A DNA stretch of 64,000 bases from Christiangramia sabulilitoris (GTDB lineage Bacteria > Bacteroidota > Bacteroidia > Flavobacteriales > Flavobacteriaceae): positions 620,001 through 684,000 of the forward strand of contig NZ_VHSF01000002.1 of the NCBI RefSeq assembly GCF_007050985.1, in the 5' to 3' direction. The notes beneath the pieces are model-generated. The model did no database searches. It was not told the DNA's origin and saw nothing but the letters and a program-made list of their open reading frames with translations. Below are positions 21,011 through 30,176 of the stretch, in pieces (the stretch's first letter is position 1; each line of letters starts with the position of its first letter). Both the position numbers and the translations under genes were made by a program.

Positions 21011-21640
21011 TGGTATATTCAAATATTTATGGGTCTGAAGCGAAACTTTCCACCGCGGATTTGCCATTACATAATCAACGATCATCGGGATAACCTTATC
21101 GCGGTTGCTCCACTCAGGCTGCAAATAAAGAATACATTCATCACTCACCCGGGCTGCCTGTTCCTCGGCAAATTTAAGATCATGCTTATTGAAAACGATC
21201 ACTTTTAATTCATTAGCCAGAGGGTAGATTTCAGGTTTAGGTAATTTGATCTTTTTTGGAGACAAACAAATCCAATCCCATGTACCGGTGAGATCGTAAG
21301 CTCCAGAGGTCTCAATATGAATATCGCAACCTTTATTCTTTAAACTTCCGGTAAGCTCAGTCATATCCCAGGTCAAAGGTTCTCCCCCGGTTATCACTAT
21401 AGTCTTACTGTATTTAGTTGCATTTTCCACTATCTCACCTACATGGGTAGGCGGATGAATATCTGCATCCCAGCTTTCTTTCACATCACACCAGTGACAA
21501 CCAACGTCGCAACCTCCAATTCTTATAAAATATGCTGCAGTACCTTTATGATACCCTTCGCCCTGAATGGTATAGAATTCCTCCATTAAAGGAAGCATTA
21601 TTCCTTTATCTACCAGTTCTCTTGTCTCAAATGAAATCAT
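21008..21640 (-). CDS. queE: 7-carboxy-7-deazaguanine synthase (radical SAM)
   Basis: Makes the 7-deazaguanine core of queuosine from 6-carboxytetrahydropterin. The radical SAM cluster motif is CDVGCHWCD (Cys-x3-Cys-x2-Cys) inside IRIGGCDVGCHWCDVKESW, and EEFYTIQGEG precedes it as usual. With the ATG at 21640 the protein is 210 residues (MISFETRELVDKG...). An in-frame TTG at 21649 lies inside the promoter box and is not a start. Inner ATGs at 21598 or 21583 would also give a family-like N-terminus. Other queuosine genes are not in the window apart from folE. Confidence 0.93.
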   Translation of the reverse strand: MISFETRELVDKGIMLPLMEEFYTIQGEGYHKGTAAYFIRIGGCDVGCHWCDVKESWDADIHPPTHVGEIVENATKYSKTIVITGGEPLTWDMTELTGSLKNKGCDIHIETSGAYDLTGTWDWICLSPKKIKLPKPEIYPLANELKVIVFNKHDLKFAEEQAARVSDECILYLQPEWSNRDKVIPMIVDYVMANPRWKVSLQTHKYLNIP

Positions 21641-21645
21641 AGCCT

Positions 21646-21653
21646 GCAAAGAT
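21646..21653 (-). promoter_or_regulatory. -7 element of queE, abutting the start codon
   Basis: TATCTTTG on the minus strand ends only 5 bases before the ATG at 21640. If used, transcription would begin at or next to the start codon, giving a leaderless mRNA, or else translation starts at an inner ATG. The gap upstream (21654-21878) has no other box that I could pick out for queE. Confidence 0.45.
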
Positions 21654-21878
21654 AAGGAAACTCTAACTTCTAATTGGCTTAGAACGATTTGAAAAACTCA
21701 ACCATACCACCACCAATGGTTTTTGAAAACCGGCATTTTTGTAACAGAAGTGCTGAGATTATGAAAAACCCCAAAAAAGGCTATTTTTATATCAAATTCA
21801 CCCACAGCCTACAAATTACATTTACACCTGATACTGAAACAATATACCAGATCTACTAGTAATCTACTTTCCCGATGG

Positions 21879-23207
21879 ATGAGGAAAGAACACAGATGCC
21901 GCAGGATATTTATTCTTCCTGCATTTCTTTTCCTTTTATATTCCTGCGCAACCACGAGGCAGGCAGAAAAAAGGATCAGCTTTGAATTGGACAATATACC
22001 GGGGTTAAGCCATGGCTTTTCTGGTTTTGCGCTATATGATCCGGTTAAAGATGAAATGCTTTATTCCCATAATGCAGACCGGAACTTTACCCCTGCCTCG
22101 AATATTAAATTATTTACGCTTTATACCGGTTTAAAAATTTTAAGCGACTCCATCCCTGCTATAAAATATACCGTTTCTGGCGATAGCTTAATTTTTAAGG
22201 GCACCGGAGATCCATCGTTGCTTAATCCCAATTTACCGGGATCAAAAGTTTACAATTTTCTCAAAAACTCTGAACATAAACTTTTCTATGCTCCTGCCGA
22301 ATTTCAGGAAAAGCCATTGGGTCCCGGATGGGCCTGGGATGATTACAATTCTCACTACTCTGCCGAAAGATCAGATTTGCCCCTATATGGTAACCTGATG
22401 AAAATCGAATTTGATCATGAGTCCGGAGAAGTATTGGTCATGCCTGAAATTTTCAAAGATTCATTAATACGGTTAAATTCCACTACCTCTAAAGATAAAT
22501 ACGCCCGAAGGGGAATTGCATCCAATAAAATTGAATATTATCTTATCGAAAGAGACAGAGATTTCGCCCAAAAAATACCTATTAGATTTTATCCTGAATT
22601 GATCCCGAGGTTACTTTCAGATACATTAAACAAACCGGTTTCCATATTTCCGGGAAAAACAGGCTCCCTTATTTTCAACAAAACATTGTACGGCATTGCT
22701 ACCGACAGCATTTATAAACGAATGATGCAGGAAAGTGATAATTTCCTGGCCGAACAAATTCTTTTACTATCATCTGCTGAAATTTCTGATAGCCTTAAGT
22801 CCAGTATTGCTATAGACCATATGCTCGCTACCCATCTAAAGGACCTTCCAGATGAACCGCGCTGGGTAGACGGTTCAGGGCTTTCCAGGTATAATCTCGC
22901 CAGCCCTCGAACTATGGTAAAGCTTTTAGAAAAGATTGCGAATGAAATACCCATGGAAAAGATATTTCAGATCTTTCCGGCTGGCGGGAAATCGGGCACG
23001 CTTCAAAATGATTACCTGGCAGAAACACCATATATTTATGCAAAGACAGGGACTTTAAGCAATAATCACAGCCTTAGCGGTTTTGTTCTTACAAGATCTG
23101 GCAGAATACTTATTTTTAGTTTAATGAATAGTAACTATACGATCCCTACTGCCAGGATTAAACAAAGCATGACCGTGATTCTAGAAGAAGTACGGGATCA
23201 CTACTAA
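21879..23207 (+). CDS. dacB: D-alanyl-D-alanine carboxypeptidase/endopeptidase (PBP4 type, peptidase S13), lipoprotein
   Basis: Trims or cuts peptidoglycan cross-links in the periplasm. In 442 residues the three active-site motifs are SNIK (Ser74-Lys77), SDN (286-288) and KTG (389-391), in S13 order. The N-terminus is a lipoprotein signal with YSC and Cys23, so the enzyme should be membrane-anchored, whereas E. coli PBP4 is soluble. The ATG at 21879 gives a basic n-region (MRKEHRCRR). An LD-carboxypeptidase gene follows after 15 bases, suggesting a peptidoglycan-trimming pair. Confidence 0.92.
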   Translation: MRKEHRCRRIFILPAFLFLLYSCATTRQAEKRISFELDNIPGLSHGFSGFALYDPVKDEMLYSHNADRNFTPASNIKLFTLYTGLKILSDSIPAIKYTVSGDSLIFKGTGDPSLLNPNLPGSKVYNFLKNSEHKLFYAPAEFQEKPLGPGWAWDDYNSHYSAERSDLPLYGNLMKIEFDHESGEVLVMPEIFKDSLIRLNSTTSKDKYARRGIASNKIEYYLIERDRDFAQKIPIRFYPELIPRLLSDTLNKPVSIFPGKTGSLIFNKTLYGIATDSIYKRMMQESDNFLAEQILLLSSAEISDSLKSSIAIDHMLATHLKDLPDEPRWVDGSGLSRYNLASPRTMVKLLEKIANEIPMEKIFQIFPAGGKSGTLQNDYLAETPYIYAKTGTLSNNHSLSGFVLTRSGRILIFSLMNSNYTIPTARIKQSMTVILEEVRDHY

Positions 23208-23222
23208 CGCAACACTACTTAA

Positions 23223-24278
23223 ATGAAACGTAGAAAATTTATCCGGAATATTGGGATTGGAGGATTGTTAATACCATTGGACCCCTTGAGCATAAGTGCA
23301 GAAGAGAAAATTAGCTTCTTCACTGATAATATCATTCCAGAGGCCCTGAAGCAGGGAGATACCATTGGAATTGTAAGTCCCGCCGGTGCCGTTTTTGAAT
23401 CTGAACCTTACGAGATCGCAAAAGAATCCTTTGAAGCAATGGGACTTCAGGTAAAATTCGGCAAATATACCCGCAATAGATACGGGCACCTGGCCGGAAC
23501 CGATGAGGAAAGAGCAGAAGAGCTTAATTTTATGTTCAGGGATAAGGAGATCAAGGCTATTATAGCTTTAAGAGGAGGCTCTGGCGCAGCCAGGATTCTG
23601 GAACTTTTAGACTATGAGGCTATCCGTAAAAATCCTAAGATCTTCGTTGGCTATAGCGATATAACGGCTCTTCATCTGGCAATTTATGAGCAAACCAGAT
23701 TAGTTACTTTTCACGGTCCCGTGGCCATTTCAACCTGGAATTCATTTAGTACAGATTATTTCAAAAGACTATTATTTCAGAAAGAAGCAATTACATATGA
23801 GAACCCGGTACATAAAGGTGATGAACTGGCTCAAACCACTAACCGTATAAAAGTCATTCAAAATGGCACAACCACGGGTGAGTTACTCGGCGGAAACCTT
23901 TCTGTCCTTACCGGGATCATGGGATCTGATTTTTTCCCTTCAGACTGGAAAGGCAAAATACTTTATCTTGAAGAAATAGGTGAAAAGATCTATGCTGTAG
24001 ACAGGATGATGTCCCAGTTAAAACTGGGTGGTGTACTGGAGCAGATAAGCGGATTTGTCTTTGGTAAGTGTACAGATTGCGACCCCGGCGGGAGTGGCTA
24101 TGGTTCACTTACTATGGATGAAGTTATTGACCATTATATTAAACCCTTGAATATTCCCGCATTTTCCGGAGCTATGATTGGTCACATCAGTGATAATGTG
24201 ACCATACCAAACGGGATCAAGGCAGAAATGGATGCCGGTAAGGGAACCATTAAACTATTGTCTCCGGCAGTTAAATAA
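23223..24278 (+). CDS. ldcA: LD-carboxypeptidase (peptidase S66), Tat-like signal
   Basis: Removes the terminal D-Ala from muropeptide tetrapeptides. In 351 residues the nucleophile is Ser145 in VGYSDITAL, RGGSGAARIL lies before it, a Glu is in LYLEEIGEKIYAVDRM, and the His is in MIGHISDNVTIP. The N-terminus MKRRKFIRNIGIGGLLIP is a twin-arginine-like signal (RRKFIR), which would place the enzyme in the periplasm. The classical E. coli LdcA is cytoplasmic and lacks this. It follows the PBP4 gene by 15 bases. Confidence 0.9.
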   Translation: MKRRKFIRNIGIGGLLIPLDPLSISAEEKISFFTDNIIPEALKQGDTIGIVSPAGAVFESEPYEIAKESFEAMGLQVKFGKYTRNRYGHLAGTDEERAEELNFMFRDKEIKAIIALRGGSGAARILELLDYEAIRKNPKIFVGYSDITALHLAIYEQTRLVTFHGPVAISTWNSFSTDYFKRLLFQKEAITYENPVHKGDELAQTTNRIKVIQNGTTTGELLGGNLSVLTGIMGSDFFPSDWKGKILYLEEIGEKIYAVDRMMSQLKLGGVLEQISGFVFGKCTDCDPGGSGYGSLTMDEVIDHYIKPLNIPAFSGAMIGHISDNVTIPNGIKAEMDAGKGTIKLLSPAVK

Positions 24279-24333
24279 ATGTGGGATACAGGTGATAAGA
24301 ACAGGATTTATCAAAACATAATAAAGAACATCG

Positions 24334-25854
24334 ATGGACAAAAACGGGCAATTTATACAGGAAATTCAAAAGGGATATTCCACCAAGGGAGATTACATCT
24401 ATCTTGGAGCAGGAATGCTTGATGGTGAAGTACATGCTGAAGCAGCGGTAAAAATCCCTCTGAAAACAATGAACCGTCATGGCCTTATCGCCGGAGCCAC
24501 AGGAACCGGAAAATCTAAAACCCTTCAGATAATTTCCGAAAATCTCTCAGATAAGGGGGTCCCGGTATTGTTGATGGATGTTAAGGGTGATCTAAGCGGA
24601 ATTGCGCAACCTTCCCCGGGAGCAGAATTTATTGACGAAAGACACCAAAAACTGGACTTCCCTTTCACCCCGAAAAGTTCCCCGGCTGAGATATTAACTC
24701 TTTCAGACCAGGATGGTATTAGACTCAGGGCCACAGTTAGTGAATTTGGACCGGTGCTGCTTGCAAGAATTTTAGATCTGAATTCCACTCAAACCGGAAT
24801 TCTCTCTATAATTTTTAAATATTGCGACGATCATCAGCTTCCATTACTCGATCTAAAAGATCTGAAAAAGATCATTCAATATTCCACCTCAGAAGGAAAA
24901 GATGAATTAGAAAAGGACTACGGCAGGATCTCCACTGCCTCCACCGGGGCGATCATGAGAAAGATAGTTGCCCTCGAACAGCAGGGAGCAGACCTGTTCT
25001 TTGGTGAGCGATCCTTTGAAGTGAATGATCTTTTAAGAAAAACGAATGATGGAAAAGGATATGTAAACATCCTTAGATTAACAGATATTCAGGACAGGCC
25101 AAAATTATTCTCTACGTTTATGCTCTGTCTCCTGGCCGAGATCTATACTACTTTTCCAGAAAAAGGAGATATGGACAAACCAGAACTGGTTATGTTTATA
25201 GATGAGGCTCATCTTATATTTGATGAAGCTTCAGATGCTTTGTTGGACCAGATTGAAAGTATAGTAAAGCTTATTAGGTCTAAAGGAGTGGGGATATATT
25301 TTGTAACCCAGAATCCGGCAGATGTGCCAGAGGAAGTCCTGGGACAGCTAGGATTAAAGATTCAGCATGCCTTAAGAGCATTTACTGCAAAAGACAGAAA
25401 AGCAATTAAATTAGCCGCAGAAAATTATCCGGAATCTGATTTTTATGATACCAAAAACATGCTTACCGCGTTAGGTATAGGCGAGGCCCTGGTTTCAGCA
25501 TTAGACGAAAAAGGAAGACCTTCGCCACTGGTTGCGACTATGCTAAGAGCTCCAATGAGCAGAATGGATATTCTCACAGAACAGGAACTTAAAAGCCTTA
25601 TCAAGGATTCAGATCTGGTCTCTAAATATAACGAGCAGATAGACCGTGAAAGCGCCTATGAGATCCTGAATAAGAAAATAGAGATCGCAGAGCAAAGTGA
25701 AGCGAAAGAAAAAGCAAAAAATGAAAGAACAGAAGTAACAAAAACCTCTTCCCGCCGTCGAACAGCCAGCACGGAAGGCGCAATTATAAAAGTTCTCACC
25801 AGCGCTACCTTTATAAGAGGAGTAATGGGTATTCTAAACAAATTTTTAAAATAA
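24334..25854 (+). CDS. HerA-like helicase domain protein (DUF853)
   Basis: A 506-residue ATPase of the HerA/FtsK-like group. Walker A is GATGTGKS (about 54-61), and Walker B is LVMFIDEAHLIF near residue 290, followed by VTQNPADVPEEVLGQLG. It matches the DUF853 family present in many bacteria, whose function is not settled. It has no NurA partner here. The C-terminal region is charged and coiled-coil-like (EQSEAKEKAKNERTE). It lies 55 bases after ldcA and 16 bases before a lipoprotein gene. Confidence 0.9.
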   Translation: MDKNGQFIQEIQKGYSTKGDYIYLGAGMLDGEVHAEAAVKIPLKTMNRHGLIAGATGTGKSKTLQIISENLSDKGVPVLLMDVKGDLSGIAQPSPGAEFIDERHQKLDFPFTPKSSPAEILTLSDQDGIRLRATVSEFGPVLLARILDLNSTQTGILSIIFKYCDDHQLPLLDLKDLKKIIQYSTSEGKDELEKDYGRISTASTGAIMRKIVALEQQGADLFFGERSFEVNDLLRKTNDGKGYVNILRLTDIQDRPKLFSTFMLCLLAEIYTTFPEKGDMDKPELVMFIDEAHLIFDEASDALLDQIESIVKLIRSKGVGIYFVTQNPADVPEEVLGQLGLKIQHALRAFTAKDRKAIKLAAENYPESDFYDTKNMLTALGIGEALVSALDEKGRPSPLVATMLRAPMSRMDILTEQELKSLIKDSDLVSKYNEQIDRESAYEILNKKIEIAEQSEAKEKAKNERTEVTKTSSRRRTASTEGAIIKVLTSATFIRGVMGILNKFLK

Positions 25855-25870
25855 AATCATTCAATAAAAC

Positions 25871-26428
25871 ATGTACAAAAAAGCCTTAGTTATTCTTGGT
25901 TTATGTGTAAGTATAACCTCCTGCACCAGTGATGAGGAAAACCCCTATCTAATCACTTCCAAACAGGTTGGACCTTTAAAAAAAGAGATTAAAATCAATC
26001 AGCTTGATTCTATATTTAAAAATGACAGTATAGTGAGGCAAACCAGCGGGCCTCAGGATTTTAGAACTACAGATGAGATCAAGATCTACACCCGTGACGG
26101 GGAGGCCCTCATGAGCCTGGAACCACTGCAGGAATTTGATTCTACCAGCACCGTTGGCTATATACGGATCCTGGACGCCCGCTACGAAACTAAAGACGGG
26201 TTAACCGTAAACAGTACTTTTAAGGATATCGTTGAAAATTATAATATTTCAAGAATCGAAAACACCATAAATTCTGCGGTGGTTTTTATAGATGAGATTA
26301 ATGCCTACATCACGATAGATAAAAATCAATTACCTACGAATTTAAGGTATGATACAGATAGTAAGATCATGGCATCCCAGATTCCTGATAATGCAAAGAT
26401 CAAGTATTTTATGATCTACTGGAATTAG
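25871..26428 (+). CDS. Small lipoprotein, function unknown
   Basis: A 185-residue protein with a lipoprotein signal (ITSC, Cys18). The mature part has DEENPYLITSKQVGPL and a central TTDEIKIYTRDGEALMSLEP. The end is predicted beta-rich (TINSAVVFIDEINAYITID), finishing KIKYFMIYWN. I recognise no named domain. The start lies 16 bases after the HerA-like gene, so it may share that transcript. No paralogue is visible in the window. Confidence 0.85.
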   Translation: MYKKALVILGLCVSITSCTSDEENPYLITSKQVGPLKKEIKINQLDSIFKNDSIVRQTSGPQDFRTTDEIKIYTRDGEALMSLEPLQEFDSTSTVGYIRILDARYETKDGLTVNSTFKDIVENYNISRIENTINSAVVFIDEINAYITIDKNQLPTNLRYDTDSKIMASQIPDNAKIKYFMIYWN

Positions 26429-26521
26429 ATCTTCATCCTCCTCCAATCCAAATATTTGTTAATATTAGGTATATCTTAAATATCTTATTTAATTTTAACT
26501 GATAACCAATAATTTAAGAAA

Positions 26522-26725
26522 ATGATCAAGATCATAGCAATGATTATGCTAATTGGAGGTGCAGTTGCACTGGTAATGGGCGTTTTAGGAGTTTTTGGAA
26601 GCATTGGATTAATGCTGAACCCCTGGGCACTTAGTATTCTGGGATTTGTATTTTTCATCGCCGGAATTTCAATGTTGAAATACAGGAAAGATACCGATGA
26701 AGTTCAAATGCAAAGTCAGAACTAA
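26522..26725 (+). CDS. Small two-helix membrane protein, unknown
   Basis: A 67-residue protein made of two hydrophobic segments (about 2-31 and 36-53) joined by a short NPW turn and followed by a charged tail (LKYRKDTDEVQMQSQN). The ATG at 26522 follows an A-rich stretch suited to Bacteroidota translation. It ends at the shared terminator with ftsZ. No function can be given; small membrane proteins of this shape are common and diverse. Confidence 0.7.
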   Translation: MIKIIAMIMLIGGAVALVMGVLGVFGSIGLMLNPWALSILGFVFFIAGISMLKYRKDTDEVQMQSQN

Positions 26726-26745
26726 AACTTAGTTGTTAGAATAAA

Positions 26746-26779
26746 TAAAAAAAGCTGCCTATGAAGGGCAGCTTTTTTT
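26746..26779. terminator. Bidirectional terminator at the end of the dcw cluster
   Basis: The stem AAAGCTGCC / GGCAGCTTT has an A-run on one side and a T-run of seven on the other. It lies between the small membrane gene (plus) and ftsZ (minus) and can stop transcripts from both. It marks the 3' end of the 15.5-kb dcw cluster. Confidence 0.85.
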
Positions 26780-26795
26780 GTGGCTAGGTTGAAAA

Positions 26796-28787
26796 TTAGT
26801 CTACATTATCATGTAGAAAAGAGTTGTTTTTTCTAAAGTGGAGATCATTATTCTCATCCTGATCTATACTTGTTCGGGATAATTTTCCTTCTCCTGGTTT
26901 AGAATTATCCAGTTCTATTCCCGCCCTTTTATAAGCAGGCTGCTTTTCGATCTCATCGATCTGGGCAGAACCGGTTCTGAATTTATAATTGAATTCCTTC
27001 ATTTTGGCCTTTCTTTCAGCAGTTCTCTGTCTTACAACTTCTGATGAGATAGGGTTATTAAAAGGATCATTATCTTCTACATTATTATCTTTTTGAGGTG
27101 AAGGAGCCACCGTTCTTTTCTGAATAGCGATGGTTTCATCTTTAGGCTCTTCTTTTTTAGGAGGTTTAGATCTTTCCAGATTATCTTCCATCTCCATGTA
27201 ATCATCAAGGCTATATCTCTTAATTCCCTGGGTATTACTTTCAGTTACCGGGATAATTTCGATAGCCTCATTCACCCTGATATTTTTAGTATCCTCTTCC
27301 TCTATATCTTCCAGGGTATGCCTTTTTATTTCTTCGGCTTTAGGAGCAGATTTAGGCTTTTCCTCTTCCTGGTTTGCAGGCATATCGAAAGTGAACATAA
27401 ACTGATCTTTGGACTCAGCTTCCACCTCTTCAGGTTCATTTACCTCCATATCATTAACTTCGGCACTGGTATCGTTGATGATGAAATCTTCAGGGTCTAC
27501 CTCTTCATAAATCACATCCAGCTTACGGGCAAAATCAGGAGTTTTATAAACATCATCCACCTTCTTCTGGATATTTCCCACTTCATCTACCTCCTCTTCA
27601 TTCTCATCTAAGGTATGTACAATCTTCTCCTCTTTCACCGGCTCCTCAAATTGCAGTGTATTTGCTGAAGACGGTTTAAAGGGAGTATTAGTGACCTGAG
27701 AAATAGGAGCAGTTTTTTTGGTGGTAAGATCCTGTTCTGCCTTTTGTTCTTCTTCAAGGGTATGGATGATCTTCTTAGTTTCAGTATTGGTGATCTCATT
27801 TTGTTGCTCCACATCGAAACCAGTAGCGATGATGGTTACAGCAATAGAATCTTCAAGCGCCTCGTCTTCTCCAACACCCATAATGATGTTGGCACTATGA
27901 CCAGCTTCAGCCTGAATATGATCGTTTATTTCTCCTATTTCGTCAATAGTGATCTCCTCGTTACCAGATACAATTAGCAGTAAAACATTTTTGGCACCGG
28001 TGATCTTATTGTCGTTCAATAGTGGAGAATCCAGGGCTTTCATAATAGCATCTGTAGCTCTGTTCGCTCCAGAAGCCTGAGCAGAACCCATAATGGCAGT
28101 CCCCGAATTGCTCAATACGGTCTTTGCATCCCGCAAGTCAATATTTTGTGTATAATGATGGGTAATTACTTCTGCGATCCCTCTGGAAGCAGTAGCAAGT
28201 ACTTCATCTGCTTTAGAAAATCCAGCTTTAAAACCAAGATTTCCATAAACCTCACGAAGTTTATTATTGTTGATTACAATCAGGGAATCAACATGGCTTC
28301 TTAGCCGTTCCACTCCCAACTGAGCCTGTTCATTCCTGTTCCTTCCCTCGAACTGGAAAGGAATCGTTACAATCCCTACCGTTAGAATACCTAATTCTTT
28401 AGCCTGTTTGGCAATGATTGGAGCGGCCCCGGTTCCGGTTCCTCCACCCATACCTGCAGTAATAAAGACCATTTTGGTATTAGTGTCCAACATTTGCTTA
28501 ATGTCGTCGAAACTCTCCACTGCGGCTTTCTCTCCAACTTCGGGATTGGCTCCTGCTCCCAGTCCTTCGGTAAGGGTTACCCCTAACTGGATCTTGTTGG
28601 GAACCGAGCTGTTCTCAAGTGCCTGGGAGTCGGTGTTACAAACAACGAAATCAACCCCTTTAATTCCCAACTGGAACATATGGTTGATGGCGTTACTTCC
28701 TCCACCGCCTACTCCTATCACTTTGATGACGTTCGATTGATTTTTAGGTAAATCGAATGAGATGTCTCCAAATTCTGTACTGCTCAT
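26796..28787 (-). CDS. ftsZ: Cell division protein FtsZ with long C-terminal linker
   Basis: Tubulin-like GTPase that forms the division ring. The GTP-binding signature GGGTGTG is at about 114-120, with VIGVGGGGSNAIN at the N-terminus and FEGRNR after it. The conserved core ends near residue 330 (IIATGFDVEQQNE). The remaining ~330 residues are a charged, Glu/Lys-rich, probably disordered linker ending in DLHFRKNNSFLHDNVD, the likely C-terminal binding peptide. At 663 residues it is much longer than E. coli FtsZ (383). It is last in the dcw cluster, 33 bases after ftsA. Confidence 0.97.
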   Translation of the reverse strand: MSSTEFGDISFDLPKNQSNVIKVIGVGGGGSNAINHMFQLGIKGVDFVVCNTDSQALENSSVPNKIQLGVTLTEGLGAGANPEVGEKAAVESFDDIKQMLDTNTKMVFITAGMGGGTGTGAAPIIAKQAKELGILTVGIVTIPFQFEGRNRNEQAQLGVERLRSHVDSLIVINNNKLREVYGNLGFKAGFSKADEVLATASRGIAEVITHHYTQNIDLRDAKTVLSNSGTAIMGSAQASGANRATDAIMKALDSPLLNDNKITGAKNVLLLIVSGNEEITIDEIGEINDHIQAEAGHSANIIMGVGEDEALEDSIAVTIIATGFDVEQQNEITNTETKKIIHTLEEEQKAEQDLTTKKTAPISQVTNTPFKPSSANTLQFEEPVKEEKIVHTLDENEEEVDEVGNIQKKVDDVYKTPDFARKLDVIYEEVDPEDFIINDTSAEVNDMEVNEPEEVEAESKDQFMFTFDMPANQEEEKPKSAPKAEEIKRHTLEDIEEEDTKNIRVNEAIEIIPVTESNTQGIKRYSLDDYMEMEDNLERSKPPKKEEPKDETIAIQKRTVAPSPQKDNNVEDNDPFNNPISSEVVRQRTAERKAKMKEFNYKFRTGSAQIDEIEKQPAYKRAGIELDNSKPGEGKLSRTSIDQDENNDLHFRKNNSFLHDNVD

Positions 28788-28820
28788 AAACTCTGTTTTA
28801 CTGGTTGTATTGTATCTAAA

Positions 28821-30173
28821 TTATTCTGCGTTATCTAAAAAATCCTTGAATTTTTCAGCCCATTTATCAAAGATGCTCTTGCGGGCAACCTTTTTTGAAG
28901 TCTGTTCTTCTTCATCAGATTCTGTCATCATCTGATCTCCTTCTTCATATTCTTCCGGATCCTCCACCGGAATATTATCTGAAATGATCGCTTCTTCCTG
29001 GAAGCGTCTGTTTCCTTTTTCAAGACTGTTCATCACCAGACCTACTGCCGTGGCATAAACAGGACTCGTGGTTTCAGAATCTGTTGTTCCGGCCAGGTGT
29101 TCGTTTGGATAACCTATTCTGGTATCCATCCCGGTAATATATTCAGCAAGTTGTTTGATATGCTTTAATTGAGAACCACCTCCGGTAAGCACCAGACCTG
29201 CTATCAGTTTTTTCTTCTGCTCGTCATGGCCATAATTATTGATCTCCAGATGTACCTGTTCGATGATCTCCACAACTCTCGCCTGGATGATCTTGGAAAG
29301 GTTTTTCAGGGTGATTTCTTTAGGCTCCCTTCCACGTAATCCCGGAATAGAAACTATCTCATTATCCTTATTTTCTCCCGGCCAGGCTGAACCAAATTTG
29401 ATCTTCAGTAGCTCGGCTTGCTTTTCGATGATAGAGCAGCCTTCTTTGATATCTTCAGTAATCACATTTCCACCAAACGGGATCACCGCCGTATGACGAA
29501 TAATACCATCTTTAAAAATAGCCAGATCTGTGGTACCACCTCCTATATCGATAAGGGCGACCCCGGCTTCTTTCTCCTCCTGGCTTAAAACTGCATTTGC
29601 TGAAGCCAAAGGCTCCAGGGTAACTGCAGAGAGTTCCAGCCCGGCGCTTTTTACACATCTCCCGATATTCCTGATCGAGGAAACCTGACCAACCACCACA
29701 TGGAAATTCGCTTCCAGCCTGCCACCATACATTCCAATTGGCTCCTTCACCTCTGCCTGACCATCTACTTTAAATTCCTGAGGAAGCACATGAATGATCT
29801 CCTCTCCCGGTAGCATAACCAGTTTGTGAACCTGGTTACACAGCGTATGAATATCATCTGCATCTATTACTTCGTCTGGATTCTGACGGGTTATATAATC
29901 ACTATGCTGAAGGCTTCTAATATGCTGCCCGGCAATTCCAACAACCACTTCACTAATCTTTAAACCGCTGTCGGCTTCTGCTTCCTGTATTGCCTGCTGA
30001 ATAGACTGGATGGTCTGGGTAATATTGTTTACCACACCTCTGTGCACACCAAGGGATTTTGATTTTCCTATCCCGATGATCTCCACCTTACCATACTCAT
30101 TTTTGCGACCTATCATGGCCACAATTTTAGTGGTTCCAATATCTAATCCTACTGCAATATCGTTTTGTTCCAT
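28821..30173 (-). CDS. ftsA: Cell division protein FtsA
   Basis: Actin-like ATPase that tethers FtsZ to the membrane. In 450 residues the N-terminus VGLDIGTTKIVAMIGR and the later VALIDIGGGTTDLAIFKDG are the phosphate-binding motifs, and LVLTGGGSQLKHI is the adenosine motif. The C-terminal FDKWAEKFKDFLD is the expected amphipathic membrane-targeting helix, preceded by an acidic linker. It lies 3 bases after ftsQ. Confidence 0.97.
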   Translation of the reverse strand: MEQNDIAVGLDIGTTKIVAMIGRKNEYGKVEIIGIGKSKSLGVHRGVVNNITQTIQSIQQAIQEAEADSGLKISEVVVGIAGQHIRSLQHSDYITRQNPDEVIDADDIHTLCNQVHKLVMLPGEEIIHVLPQEFKVDGQAEVKEPIGMYGGRLEANFHVVVGQVSSIRNIGRCVKSAGLELSAVTLEPLASANAVLSQEEKEAGVALIDIGGGTTDLAIFKDGIIRHTAVIPFGGNVITEDIKEGCSIIEKQAELLKIKFGSAWPGENKDNEIVSIPGLRGREPKEITLKNLSKIIQARVVEIIEQVHLEINNYGHDEQKKKLIAGLVLTGGGSQLKHIKQLAEYITGMDTRIGYPNEHLAGTTDSETTSPVYATAVGLVMNSLEKGNRRFQEEAIISDNIPVEDPEEYEEGDQMMTESDEEEQTSKKVARKSIFDKWAEKFKDFLDNAE

Positions 30174-30176
30174 AAA

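Noticed and set aside
21760-21858. 32-codon ATG frame in the gap before the PBP4 gene
   Set aside because: Too short, no promoter box or coding signal, and no hydrophobic or conserved feature.
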